64,000 nt of DNA from Microcebus murinus (Eukaryota > Chordata > Mammalia > Primates > Cheirogaleidae): assembly GCF_040939455.1 (NCBI RefSeq), contig NC_134106.1, positions 41,748,001 through 41,812,000 on the forward strand, given 5' to 3'. Positions 47,425 through 57,850 of this stretch are shown here, one piece after another. The notes below the pieces were generated by a model. It was not told the origin of the DNA. It saw nothing but the letters and a program-made list of their open reading frames with translations, and ran no database searches. A program made the translations under genes and the position numbers. How positions within the stretch are numbered: position 1 is the stretch's first letter; every line of letters starts with the position of its first letter.

Positions 47425-47605
47425 CAGAGCAGTGAAGTGGAGAGGTTATAAAACACACTCAGCAGTTCTGTGAACCTGGACAAGCCAAACTCCTTTAGGG
47501 TTAGCTTCCTCAGATTCATGATAAGTAAAAATATAATTCCTACCTACCTTTCCAAGTTTCTGTGAGAACAGACTAGTTCCCATAATTGAAAGCTATATGG
47601 TGCTA
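47425..47605 (+). repeat. MIR SINE
   Basis: 'AGCAGTGAAGTGGAGAGGTTATAAAACACAC...TCTGTGAACCTGGACAAGCCAAACTCC...AGCTTCCTCAGATTCATGATAAGTAAAAATATAATTCCTACCTACC' follows the MIR plus-strand series. Confidence 0.65.
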
Positions 47606-47684
47606 CCATTAATTAGTCCCAGTTGGTTAGTTCATTTCCTGGCTGACCTAAACACTCTCTGGATGCTGGATTTTCAATTTTAGT

Positions 47685-47885
47685 ATCAGAGACAGCTGGG
47701 ATCAGATCTACCTGCTATTTTACCATTAATTACCTGTTATTTCATTTCTCTAGGTCTCAATGTTCCCATCTGTAAAATAACAGTGACTACTCTATTGGTT
47801 TTTATGGCAACTAAGTGACATTATTCATATAAGATATATGGACTAATGAATGCCTACCACTAGTAAGAACTTAATTAATAGTTCC
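47685..47885 (+). repeat. MIR SINE
   Basis: 'GCTGGGATCAGATCTACCTGC...TTACCTGTTATTTCATTTCTCTAGGTCTCAATGTTCCCATCTGTAAAATAACAGTGACTAC' is MIR on the plus strand. It ends near 'CACTAGTAAGAACTTAATTAATAG'. It is the second MIR in the same direction within 500 bp. Confidence 0.7.
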
Positions 47886-47912
47886 TCTTCCCCTTCCTCC
47901 TTCAAAGGAGGA

Positions 47913-47945
47913 ATTATTACTGTATTATTACTGTATTATTACTAT
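47913..47945. repeat. three tandem copies of an 11-mer
   Basis: ATTATTACTGT occurs twice and then once as ATTATTACTAT, at 47913-47945. Confidence 0.95.
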
Positions 47946-48599
47946 TACAGTAGGCATGTAATAAATACTTGATACATTAAATTCATTAGCTGAGAACGTT
48001 TTATACCTAGGGCCCAAATTTTCAATTCTGCTTTCCGGCCAACTGTGGAAGGAAAAAGAGAAGGTGCTCAGCACCAAAGGATTCCTTCCTTTCCAGCACA
48101 TGTCAGAGTTCTCCACTTTTGTCTTGTAACTCAGCCATTGAAGGTGATATTTCATCTGACAAAGTCAGTTATGAGATTTCCTATATAGAGTAATGAAAAA
48201 GCCTATAACAGCCAGTGATCTGCCTTCCCTGCTGTTTCCTCCACTGAATAATTTTGCCATAAAAAAAGGGGACATCTCCTTTTATTGAATTATGACAAAT
48301 TTTCAACTGACTTATCCCTCTCGGAACTTAGGAGTGTCCTACTTTCCCCTCCAATGTCACTCCCACTGAGATGACATGTGACACATCCCGGGAAGCATTA
48401 GAACTAAAGAGAAGGTTAAGGCTGTGACACATCCATCAGCCCTCCTTTTTTGCTGAAGAAGAAACATCCCTCCTCCCTTGTCTCCTCAGTCCATATCTCT
48501 CTGTTCTAGGGATCTTTTTATTCTACTGACCAGGAAGAGATTTACAGGCAAAAGCCTAAGCAGAGCAACAGAGAAACCAACTATGTATCTCCATCCCTT
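47946..48599. other. unassigned sequence
   Basis: No family or exon was recognised. A 75-codon minus-strand frame ends here and looks like chance. Confidence 0.35.
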
Positions 48600-48690
48600 C
48601 CTCCCTCCCTTTCATATATATTTCTCAAATACCTACTAATGCCAGACACTGAGGCTCTGGCGATTACAATGCTGAACAAACAAAGCCTCT
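48600..48690 (+). repeat. old LINE-type fragment
   Basis: 'TCAAATACCTACTAATGCCAGACACTGAGGCTCTGGCGATTACAATGCTGAACAAACAAAG' resembles the 'TGTGCCAGGCACTG...GGGGATACAGCAGTGAACAAAACAGAC' block of old LINEs. Confidence 0.45.
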
Positions 48691-48899
48691 CCCCTTATGG
48701 AATGATGGAGGGACATGGCATAAAGCAAATGTATTCCTAAAAAAATTCCCAGTTGAAGAAACGGCATGCAAACCCTACTTGAAATGTGCCCAAAAAATGT
48801 GATATCTAAAACTGAGTTTTAAAAATAAATATTCTTTTTAGAGGCCAGGAATCCCTTAGCAATTGACTATTTTGGCTCTGGCTACAGAGAAGGTGAAAA

Positions 48900-49160
48900 C
48901 AGGTAACATATATTAAATATTTACTGTGTACCAGATATTCTGCTGTGTTTTTTTTAGGCATTTTTACTTGATTGTCTCACACACAAAAAATATCCCTATA
49001 TGGTAATATGATTATCATTATATCCATTTTAAGAATGAGGAAACACATTAGACAATGTGTTAAACAATTTGCTGACAGTCACACTGTTTGGAGCTGGCCT
49101 TGAACCCAGGCATCCTTGCTACAGAGCACAGTGCAAAGAGACTATGACACAGTGGCTCCA
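48900..49160 (-). repeat. MIR SINE, nearly full length
   Basis: Reverse-complement landmarks are 'AAATATTTACTGTGTACCAGATATTCTGC', 'TATATCCATTTTAAGAATGAGGAAACACATTAG', 'TTGCTGACAGTCACACTGTTTGGAGCTGGCCTTGAACCCAGGCATCC', and 'AGAGACTATGACACAGTGG'. Confidence 0.72.
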
Positions 49161-49827
49161 AAGATGCTTCAGAAAAATCTATTGAAGGAGTGAATGAGTG
49201 AGTGTCATGAATCTGAAAATCAAATCACACACACACAACTTAGGATCAATAAATTGCCAAAATGCTCAAGAGCTTGATTTACTGAATTCCTTATTTTTTT
49301 GGTCAATAATAGAAATAAATCCCTCATCTCCCAACAGAAGCACACTTGTGACAGGTCCTGCTGAAATGTTAATCATATATTTGTGGAATTTGCAGAGTAA
49401 GTTCCTTCAAAGTTCAATTTTCTATAAGTTGCTACTGTTATTGCTGTTAAAACAAGGTGTACACCTGGTACTTTCTGCCTCAACTTGTCTCAGGTTGAGA
49501 TTTGTACAGAAAAAACAAAACAGATATCAGACTGGTCCTATGAAAACTACTTTGTTCAGTCAAAAAGAAAGTTCTTTTTGTGAAATAATTTATCTCACAG
49601 GATGCTTTAATCACAATACATAATTTGAGGGAAAAAAATCTTTTCTTTGGCTCTGCTATTCTAGTATATTCTAGTAGACTTGACCAGGTTCTTCTATGTC
49701 AATGACCCTAAATGTTCACTTCAAAAGAAAATGTGCCTCAACTTCTGGAACATAACACAACTCTATTGAGTTAATCATTTAACTCAATTTAGCTTGAGAG
49801 AGAAATTTCGCTTGAGAGAGAAAGAGC

Positions 49828-49862
<35 letters not shown>

Positions 49863-50368
49863 AAAGGAGCTCTTCTCAGGTGTAAGGAAGACTGCAAGTT
49901 GTCCTTACAAAAGGAAAAGTATCACTACCTAAGTGCGTCTCTATATTTTCTCACTTCTCTCTGTTTCCTTGTCTTCACCACTGTCTGCCCAAGTAACATG
50001 GTGATGCAGAAGGAGAATTCAGGCTGAAAAGTGTGTTAATATCAACTGAAGGCTAGTGAAGTGTGCATGCTTGAGGGAGAGAGAAACTGAAGAGAGTGCA
50101 CTATAGGACACAGAGTGCAGTTATAATCACCATTTCTTTCTACATGTATCAACAGAGCCAACTGGAAGATAAGCATATCCAGAACAGCAAGGCACTGGCA
50201 CAGTATTTCAGCCATGCTCCTTTTAAGTACAAAAATCTGAATATCAAAGCAGGGAGGAAGGAGCAGGTGAGAAACAATAATAAAAACAGTGAACCAGCAT
50301 TTTTTTAGCTTTCAGAAGCTCAGAAAAGTTGGAACTACTGCAAGATAAGAATGGGAAGATACTGGTGG
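49161..50368. other. unassigned sequence with a chance 141-codon frame and an (AG)n run
   Basis: The frame at 49198-49623 uses a non-ATG start, has no recognisable domain and carries AT-driven residues. A perfect AG run lies at 49829-49859. Neither has gene-like context. Confidence 0.45.
49829..49859. repeat. (AG)15 microsatellite
   Basis: AG dinucleotides repeat perfectly for about 31 nt in a purine-rich neighbourhood. Confidence 0.95.
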
Positions 50369-50386
50369 AAGAATTGATGTACACCA

Positions 50387-50670
50387 AACTTGAGCCCATT
50401 ATCCAAAGTGAGGTATCACAAGATCAGAAGAATAGGCTCCACATGTACTCACCATCATATTGGCACTGGCTGATCAACACTATGGTGCTCACATGGCAGT
50501 AATATTCTCCAGGGATTTGGGGGATTGAGGGGAGACTCACAACTAATGGACATGGTGAGCATTGTAGAGGGAAAGGGCATGCCTCTAATCCTCACTTGGG
50601 TGAGGCAAAGACATAAAATGTAACGAAAATGTACCCTCATACTATCCTGAAATAAAAATAATAAAAAAAA
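50387..50670 (+). mobile_element. LINE-1 3' stub, lemur type, with target duplication
   Basis: The insert begins inside the end of ORF2 ('GAGCCCATTATCCAAAGTGAGGTATCACAAG', 'CACATGTACTCACCATC') and runs through a short 3' UTR ('GGGCATGCCTCTAATCCTCACTTGGGTGAGGCAAAG'). The end is 'CATACTATCCTGAAATAAAAATAATAAAA' and an A tail. The duplication AAGAATTGATGTACACCA is exact at 50369-50386 and 51008-51025, with an Alu sitting inside the right end. It is related to the L1 end at 3880-4376 but clearly diverged from it. Confidence 0.9.
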
Positions 50671-50677
50671 AAGAATT

Positions 50678-51007
50678 GGCCGGGCGTGGTGGCTCACGCC
50701 TGTAATCCTAGCACTCTGGGAGGCCGAGGCGGGCGGATTGCTCAAGGTCAGGAGTTCGAAACCAGCCTGAGCGAGACCCTGTCTCTACCAAAAATAGAAA
50801 GAAATTAATTGACCAACTAAAAATATATATACAAAAAATTAGCCGGGCATAGTGGCGCATGCCTGTAGTCCCAGCTACTCGGGAGGCTGAGGCAGTAGGA
50901 TCGCTGAGCCCCGGAGATTGAGGTTGCTGTGAGCCAGGCTGACGCCACGGCACTTACTCTAGCCTGGGCAACAAAGTGAGACTCTGTCTCAAAAAAAAAA
51001 AAAAAAA
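50678..51007 (+). mobile_element. Alu SINE, lemur type, nested in the L1 tail
   Basis: It starts GGCCGGGCGTGG and ends with about 18 A. The left arm reads CCTAGCACTCTGGG and the linker reads GACCAACTAAAAATATATATAC. It therefore belongs with the 52.2 kb copy rather than with those at 12.8, 40.3 and 54.4 kb. The target was the L1 tail and the first bases of its duplication, since A-run + AGAATTG is found on both sides of the Alu. A short deletion in the left arm removes AAGAGC. Confidence 0.96.
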
Positions 51008-51025
51008 AAGAATTGATGTACACCA

Positions 51026-52199
51026 GCAATATCTTAAATTAATTCCTTGCTGTTGGTCACATGAGAAACTGAAGTTAACACTCTTCACTGTTAACTTTAT
51101 CCCTAGGAGAGGAAGAAATTTTTGATGACCTGGTCCTTTGCATCTGGGCTGATAATTAGACAATTAGAGCTCATGTGCTACAACAAAGCTCTCAACTATC
51201 ATGAATCACAGCCACACTCATTTTAAAAGAAGATTCATGAAAGTGAAAAAAGGCCTTTTAAAGAATATAATGCTTTCACATTTCTTCCAAGAATCATGGA
51301 AATCAGGGAGGACCAGGGGAGCAAGGTTTCTACCCATCAGAAAAAACAGGAATGGATTTTGACATGCTTGCTAAGCGTTTTCCCTGTGGTTTATGGGCTG
51401 AGGTGTCACTTACATGGATGGGATGAGGTGGGAAGGAGGAACTAAAATTGTGATCTGAAAGCCACCTATATGAAAAACACTTGAATTGGTTGCAAAAATG
51501 AATATTTCTCACTGAATACTAAATACTGACTCTCAGGGGAAAGCCCCAAGCATCTATTTTTAACAAGCTCCCCAGGGACTGGCAGGATCCTTGAGACAAG
51601 CCAGGCCATAGTAGGCGGGTGAGTGGGTGTGGGGGTGTGGAAATGTTGGGCAAAACAAAGTTAGCATTTCCTTAGAGGCCAAACGAGGTTTCCAGATGTA
51701 ACAATATTTCCCAATACATCTAGTGTTAAGAATGATGTATGTACTAAGATTAATCTCACATAAACTAGTCATGAGATGAGGTCAGTTAGCATGGATTGTT
51801 GCTGTCCTACCTCGGCTATGCAAGTTTTAATGACAGTCTTTTTCTGATAAACTCCCACAGGTAGACAAACTCTACAGAGACTCAGAAAAGGGCTACATTG
51901 CTTTTGGAGTTCAGAAATAAAGGTTATAATAAGGGCAGTCTGATTGGGCAGGATAGAAAGTGAGCATTACTATACATAGCAAGCAATATATTAATTAGTG
52001 AAAGTTATACCTCGACTAAACAAACAATATGTATGAGATTTGTCTAAAGACCAGGACCTTTGTCCATATCAAGCCATTTCAAAGATGGAAAAACAAACTT
52101 AAAACATTTGAGTAAGACTAGAATTAATAAAATACCTTGAAGATAATGACTAGACAAAGGGTCCCTGATCTTGACTAACATGAGAATTGGTGCAAATTA
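51026..52199. other. unassigned sequence with a possible hAT remnant
   Basis: 'CTCAGGGGAAAGCCCCAAGCATCTATTTTTAACAAGCTCCCCAGGGAC' at about 51533-51580 resembles the right part of MER5/MER3 elements ('CATCTGTATTTTAACAAGCTCCCCAGG'). The rest is not assigned. AGAATTGGTGCAAATTA at 52183-52199 is the left duplication of the next Alu. Confidence 0.4.
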
Positions 52200-52533
<334 letters not shown>

Positions 52534-52550
52534 AGAATTGGGGCAAATAA

Positions 52551-53029
52551 GTCAGTTAATTTTAAGGAGTCCCACATGCTGAGTGTGTAGTTGCTTAGGG
52601 AATTTTCTTAGGTCCTGGTTAGTCAAATTTGAGAGACAGCTCAATTGTCATAGACATGGGGAAAATGCATGAGCATTACTGGAATCTATGCCTTAAATGC
52701 CATAATTAAAAATGTCTTAGGTTATGCAATTGTATATTTTTTTATGTACTGCTTTCATTGATTTTATAAAATATATCTTTATTTTTGCATTTAGCCCCTT
52801 ATATCATAATTAATCATTTTTACATTTTCTCCCCCTCAGTGTCTATAAGGTATAAACTTGACTACAAAATGAATTCGTTTATTTTAAAATCTAAAGTGCG
52901 CTGTATTTAATGCAACATTGTACACATTCTTTCATAAATGCTTACCTAGTCAATCTGACCTTCTAAATATTTACTTGGTAAAAGGAATTTGTATCAGACA
53001 GTCAATAACGAACATTAATATAGTGACTA
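52551..53029. other. unassigned AT-rich sequence
   Basis: No repeat or gene was recognised. Confidence 0.35.
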
Positions 53030-53115
53030 CTAGATTTCTGGCACTGTGCTAAGGAACTAGGTATGCAAATATGAGTAGAAAACAGTCCCTGCCCTTGACA
53101 AGGTCATAGTCTAGT
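53030..53115 (+). repeat. old LINE-type fragment
   Basis: 'TTTCTGGCACTGTGCTAAGGAACTAGGTATGCAAATATGAGTAGAAAACAGTCCCTGCCCTTGACAAGGTCATAGTCTAGTG' follows the common old LINE block ('GGCACTGTGCTAGG...CAGTCCCTGCCCTCATGGAGCTTACAGTCTAGTG'). Confidence 0.6.
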
Positions 53116-54352
53116 GTATCTGGAAATCTCTGTTGGTATTATAATGCTGTGGGAAATACCTTTGTTAAACAAGTATTCCTTTAAAGTGCCTAATTCCCTG
53201 AATAATACATTCAAATTTCCATAAGTTGAGTTTATTCAAATTCATCAATACAATGTAATTTATATTACTTATATATTTAAATTCTGGGTTATATAGGTAA
53301 TAAAAATGAGGACGTAATTTAATTATTTTTATCACTGCCGACCAAGGTGTGTAAATTTAATTATTTTTAAGATGACATGTTAATAATCAATACTAATTAA
53401 TTAAGGGTATCAGACATGTAATTAATGTTTGTTTTATTATAAACATATCTAAATATATAGCTGTATGCTAAAGTAACAGTAGAAGAATTCAGATTTACTA
53501 TTGTGAGTGCTAAATTTTATCAGATAGTACAATCTTGGCCTATAATTTATCACCCTCTCCATTTGTTGATATAAAGACAAATTACAAAAGCACTAACTGT
53601 ATTTGTAATTCTAAACAGGTTTTCTCCCTGGGCCTGGGGATAGTGCATTTTTGTTTGCACTCAACAGCTTTCTCATGAATCTCACTGCAGTTCTTTCAGC
53701 ATGGCCAATGCAAAGGAAAGAGACTACTCTTTGGGATTACCTGCAGTATATCTGCTAACCAAGTGAAAGAAGCCTGTGGAATGTTCTAATGAAAAGGGAA
53801 CTGAACTTACACATAAGGCGATATAATCTCAGTCAAAATCGGTAATAACAAAATATGACTTCAGAAAAGGAACCAGTCTTATTTGGGCTTCTGTTGCCTT
53901 TCTTATAACAGGATAGCATTTGACTAGGAAGTATCCAGTGTCACTTCCAGCTCTGAATCTCTAGGCCTGGGTGATGAGCCCTATCCTCTGACAAGATTCT
54001 ACGTGGGAGAGATGGCTGGTTGCAGCTGGGTCACTGAAAATCACCACACAGTTCACACCCCTAGTGAGATTCTTTTACATATTGATAGCTCACAACTTCC
54101 TCAGCATCACACCCTACATCCACTCCTTCATCATTTCCCAATTGTATTTGGGTTAAAGAGTATCAGCAGGTAGTGGCAACCACCACAAATAACAGCACAT
54201 TCACAAATATACTGAACTTGAAAACCAAAACTTCTAGGGATTTCCAGGACATAGTCTCAGCTATCCAGCTTCCTGGGAAATAAAGCAGGTGGCAAGTGTT
54301 AACACCTCATGTTTTCCTAAAAACAGGTATAGAAAGAAATGTGAATTGTTCC
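53116..54352. other. unassigned sequence
   Basis: AATTTAATTATTTTTA occurs twice (about 53317-53332 and 53356-53371) in an AT-rich stretch. No gene or known repeat was recognised in the remainder. Confidence 0.35.
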
Positions 54353-54694
<342 letters not shown>

Positions 54695-54709
54695 TTGAAT
54701 TGTTCCTTT

Positions 54710-55184
54710 AACATCAATTTCTGAGGTCTTGACAATGCTGGAGGATAAAGCTATGGTTTCTGGGTTCTTCTTAAGACACTACCCATTTTCCTCACCACTA
54801 CTCAGGTATCTATGGTTCAGACAGCACCAAACATATCTCCTCCAACTGTAGAGGGCTCTTAAAATCTGCAGTTAAGTAACAGCAAGCAGGCCAAAGCAAG
54901 CCTATGGGATCACAGATGGGTTATCCAACTCCATCACAGACATTCCCCCGATCTCCAGCAAAGAAACCTGCTGTTTCTCTAATGCACTAACATCATTTCC
55001 CTGGGGCAAGGTCTGATTTCTCTGAATATCTTATTCATAGAAATATTATACGTTTTGGTAAATGCAAATGTAGGAAAAGCTTATCAGTCAAGAACAATTC
55101 ACCTAGTGGCTTATTTAAAAGGGATGCAATGAGAAATCACTGTCTCTTGTATTTGTTTTCCCAAGGTTTCTCACCCCTTTGCAG
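54710..55184. other. unassigned sequence
   Basis: It is composition-balanced, repeat-free to my eye and ends in a pyrimidine tract with CAG just before the coding-looking frame that follows. Confidence 0.35.
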
Positions 55185-55427
55185 AATGAGATTCCAGGTT
55201 TAGAGACATTAAGAAACCACTAACCACGGGACCCGTTGCCTAGAAACAGCCTGATTACAACCAACTCACTTGACTACAAGGAAATTCTACCTGATCCTTT
55301 AGGACCATTTGTCAAGCTTCATTATGATGATAAAGAAAATTTATACTTTCGGAAAGCCTTCAAAAATTATTGCCATGAAACTCTGAAAAATCTGGGCATC
55401 TGCTTTGGAGAAGAAGTGGGAAATTAA
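55185..55427 (+). pseudogene. coding-looking fragment, unrecognised (possible terminal exon or pseudogene)
   Basis: After a splice-acceptor-like TCACCCCTTTGCAG (ends 55184) the frame reads N-E-I-P-G-L-E-T-L-R-N-H, then one stop. It then continues open for about 63 codons to a TAA at 55425-55427. That stretch is hydrophilic and balanced (it includes DYKEILPDPLGPFVKLHYDD and ends GEEVGN). AATAAA lies 360 bp later at 55786-55791. It could be an eroded exon of a real gene, an old retrocopy, or chance. I recognise no domain. Confidence 0.25.
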
Positions 55428-56341
55428 CATGACTATCCAGTGTCAAAAACTGACAGCCTAGACAAAATAAAGAAAAATTAGTTCAGCACCATGAACAGAA
55501 TTCGGAAATCAAAAATCCAAATCCAATGCTGAACAAATGATGTCTGGGAATTGTACTGTCTGCCATGGGGGTTAGAAGCCAAGGCAGCCAGAAAAATCAC
55601 TAATAAAGGGCATTTGTTTTCTGCAGCAGTACTGCTTCCCTGAGTTCCTTGTACATCTATGAAGAACTTTCAATGAGATGCTGCCATTTTGGTTTTGTTG
55701 TGCCCTGACAGGTGGACAAGATTTGTCAGGGCAATAACAAACATTATAATAACACTGTTTGACAAAACCTAAGAAGGTTTATATTAATAAACTTTCTAAA
55801 ACCTTTTTTAGTGACCAGTCTCAGAAAACAGGATGTATTTTATACTTTAGTGATGGGGATTTTTATAGTTACATGGCTGTATGTATGTATATTTGCATGT
55901 ATATGTGCACATATATACACATAAATATATAAAGAATTTTATATATGTGTATATACATATATATAAAATTATATAGATAGATAGATAAACAGATCCATAG
56001 GCAGATTTTTTTTCCCCTCTCAAGAATAGCAGGGGTTCCTGGCTCACTTAAAAGTTTTTTTCTTGGTATTGATCTACTTATAATTACATTAGAACAGGTG
56101 CATCCCATGGGAAAGCTCAAATGTGAGTGGGGACCCATCTTAATAGGAACTTTGCCACATGTTAGGTCCTTGATTAATTTTTAGACACATATGTCACACT
56201 GTGGCTGGATAGGGATGCAAGTTTCAGTGAAACCCAACTATCATTGTTTTTGATTAAAACTTTTTTATATTCATTGTAGGAAATAAATTCGGTCCATTTT
56301 TTTAAATTAAAAAAATTTTTATTATTGTCTTTAACCCACCC
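55428..56341. other. unassigned sequence with AT-rich simple repeats
   Basis: About 55868-55990 alternates TATG, TATA and ATAG units and includes (ATAG)4 around 55973-55988. The frames over it are simple-repeat artefacts. Confidence 0.55.
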
Positions 56342-56365
56342 TTTTTTTTTTTTTTTTTTTTTTTT
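56342..56365. repeat. oligo-T run of 24
   Basis: This is a perfect T24. It could be the reversed tail of a minus-strand retroposon, but the sequence to its right is not a family I know and no duplication was found. Confidence 0.9.
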
Positions 56366-57569
56366 GGTAAGATTGAGCAGTTCACCAATCCATTCTTTAA
56401 CTGTATGTAAATGCTCAACATTCCAAACCAGCAGGGATGAACAGAGATTTGTGGAGAGAAAAAGTATGCAGCTTAAATTTTGCTATAGATGTTGGAAGTA
56501 AACCATTTTTACTCTAAAGGGACTGTTTTTCAATACTTTGGATAGTCCATGTACATCTATAGTAGTCTCAAAAATGGTTCAGTGGAAAGTGTAGGTCATC
56601 TAAGCCCTAGGTTTCAAGGAATACATCTTAATTACATTTGAACCCTTGTGACCTATTTCAGTGGTAGCACACAGTGGACACTCACCAAATCCCTTCTGAA
56701 CTGAACCAGGCAATAGCATCATCAAAATTGACATGTTACTTCAAAGCAGACTGAGACAGACATGAAAAGAAAAACAGGCTGTAGATTGTACAAAAGAAAG
56801 TGCCTGGAAGGAGGATGGTCAGTGATTACACAGAAAAACAAAGATAGTCACAAGAAATGTTCTGTTGATCTTCATTCCACACCTCCTCCATGCCCCATGC
56901 CCTTCACTCTATTTATTATTGTCAGGATTATTCTCCTAAAACACAAAATCACAATTCTACTGACCTGCTTAAGAACTTACAATGAAAGAGTGAATAAATA
57001 AATTAATGAATAGAATTATATTTGTTCTCAAAAAACTTATAATTTGGTTATCTAGATGGAAATAAAACATGACACTTTTAGTAAAGTATGAATTGAGAGA
57101 AAAGTCAGAACAGTGTCAGTAGAAACTGCTTTAATGAAGGAACGATTTGAAACAGATCCATTTATTTAATGAATAAAGAAGTAGAAGGCCACCATTCCAG
57201 GTAAGAAGCAAGCAAAAACACAGAGATGAGAATTTGAATAGTCCATTAGGAAAGATATAAAGACATGTTTGAAGGTAGATTATTGATAAGAATAAGAGTT
57301 TTGGCTAGAACCTTGGAAAGCATGGGGTGGGCACAGACGATAACACCATAGATAAGTTAGTAGATAATAATAGGTCATGTAGTGATCATTTCTAAAGCAG
57401 AGTAAAAGTCATAAAGAATGGGGGAATATACTCTAAAATATTAAAATTTTACCATCCCTCAAAATATCTAGCGCAGATATGGGCATATAATATAAATACT
57501 AGCTGACAGGGGTATTGCTTGCTTAATGACTCCTGGAGTCATGGGATATAGGCTTTCTCCTATTCAAAC
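56366..57569. other. unassigned AT-rich sequence
   Basis: No gene or clear repeat is present. The 79-codon frame at 56762-57001 lacks any recognisable feature. Confidence 0.35.
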
Positions 57570-57672
57570 ATGTAGACAGTGAATCAGAATTCCCTTATAT
57601 GCTTGACAAATGCATACAAATGCCTGGGCCCAATTCAATGCAACCCCAAATGTGAGGATTTCTGAAATAGAC
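57570..57672 (-). mobile_element. MER5-like hAT remnant
   Basis: 'GTGAATCAGAATTCCCTTATATGCTTGACAAATGCATACAAATGCCTGGGCCC' resembles the MER5/MER3 'AATCAGAATCTCTGGGG...' type text with a 'TGGGCCC' box. It is too diverged for a firm family or orientation. Confidence 0.35.
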
Positions 57673-57754
57673 ACTGCCAGGGAGGGACAAAGTAGAATGT
57701 ACTGCAAGACAGAATTATTTACACATTATCTAGGATAAGCTTCTGATATGAACA

Positions 57755-57850
57755 GAAGTATTCACTAAATATCTGTCAGGTAATGTGCCTATCAGTGTGC
57801 TAGGGGATGTAAAGATTAAAATAATAAAAGAGGCTCATGGCATTGCCTTT
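57755..57850 (+). repeat. old LINE-type fragment
   Basis: 'TTCACTAAATATCTGTCAGGTAATGTGCCTATCAGTGTGCTAGGGGATGTAAAGATTAAAATAATAAAAGAGGCTCATGGC' follows the 'ATATTTATTGAGCACCTACTATGTGCCAGGCACTGTGCTAGG' series. Confidence 0.5.

Noticed and set aside
49198..49623. A 141-codon plus-strand frame.
   Set aside because: It has a non-ATG start, no recognised domain, and leucine/isoleucine-rich composition from AT-rich DNA. It is compatible with chance.
56342..56365. T24 run as the reversed tail of a minus-strand SINE.
   Set aside because: The adjacent sequence has no SINE or L1 wording and no duplication was found.
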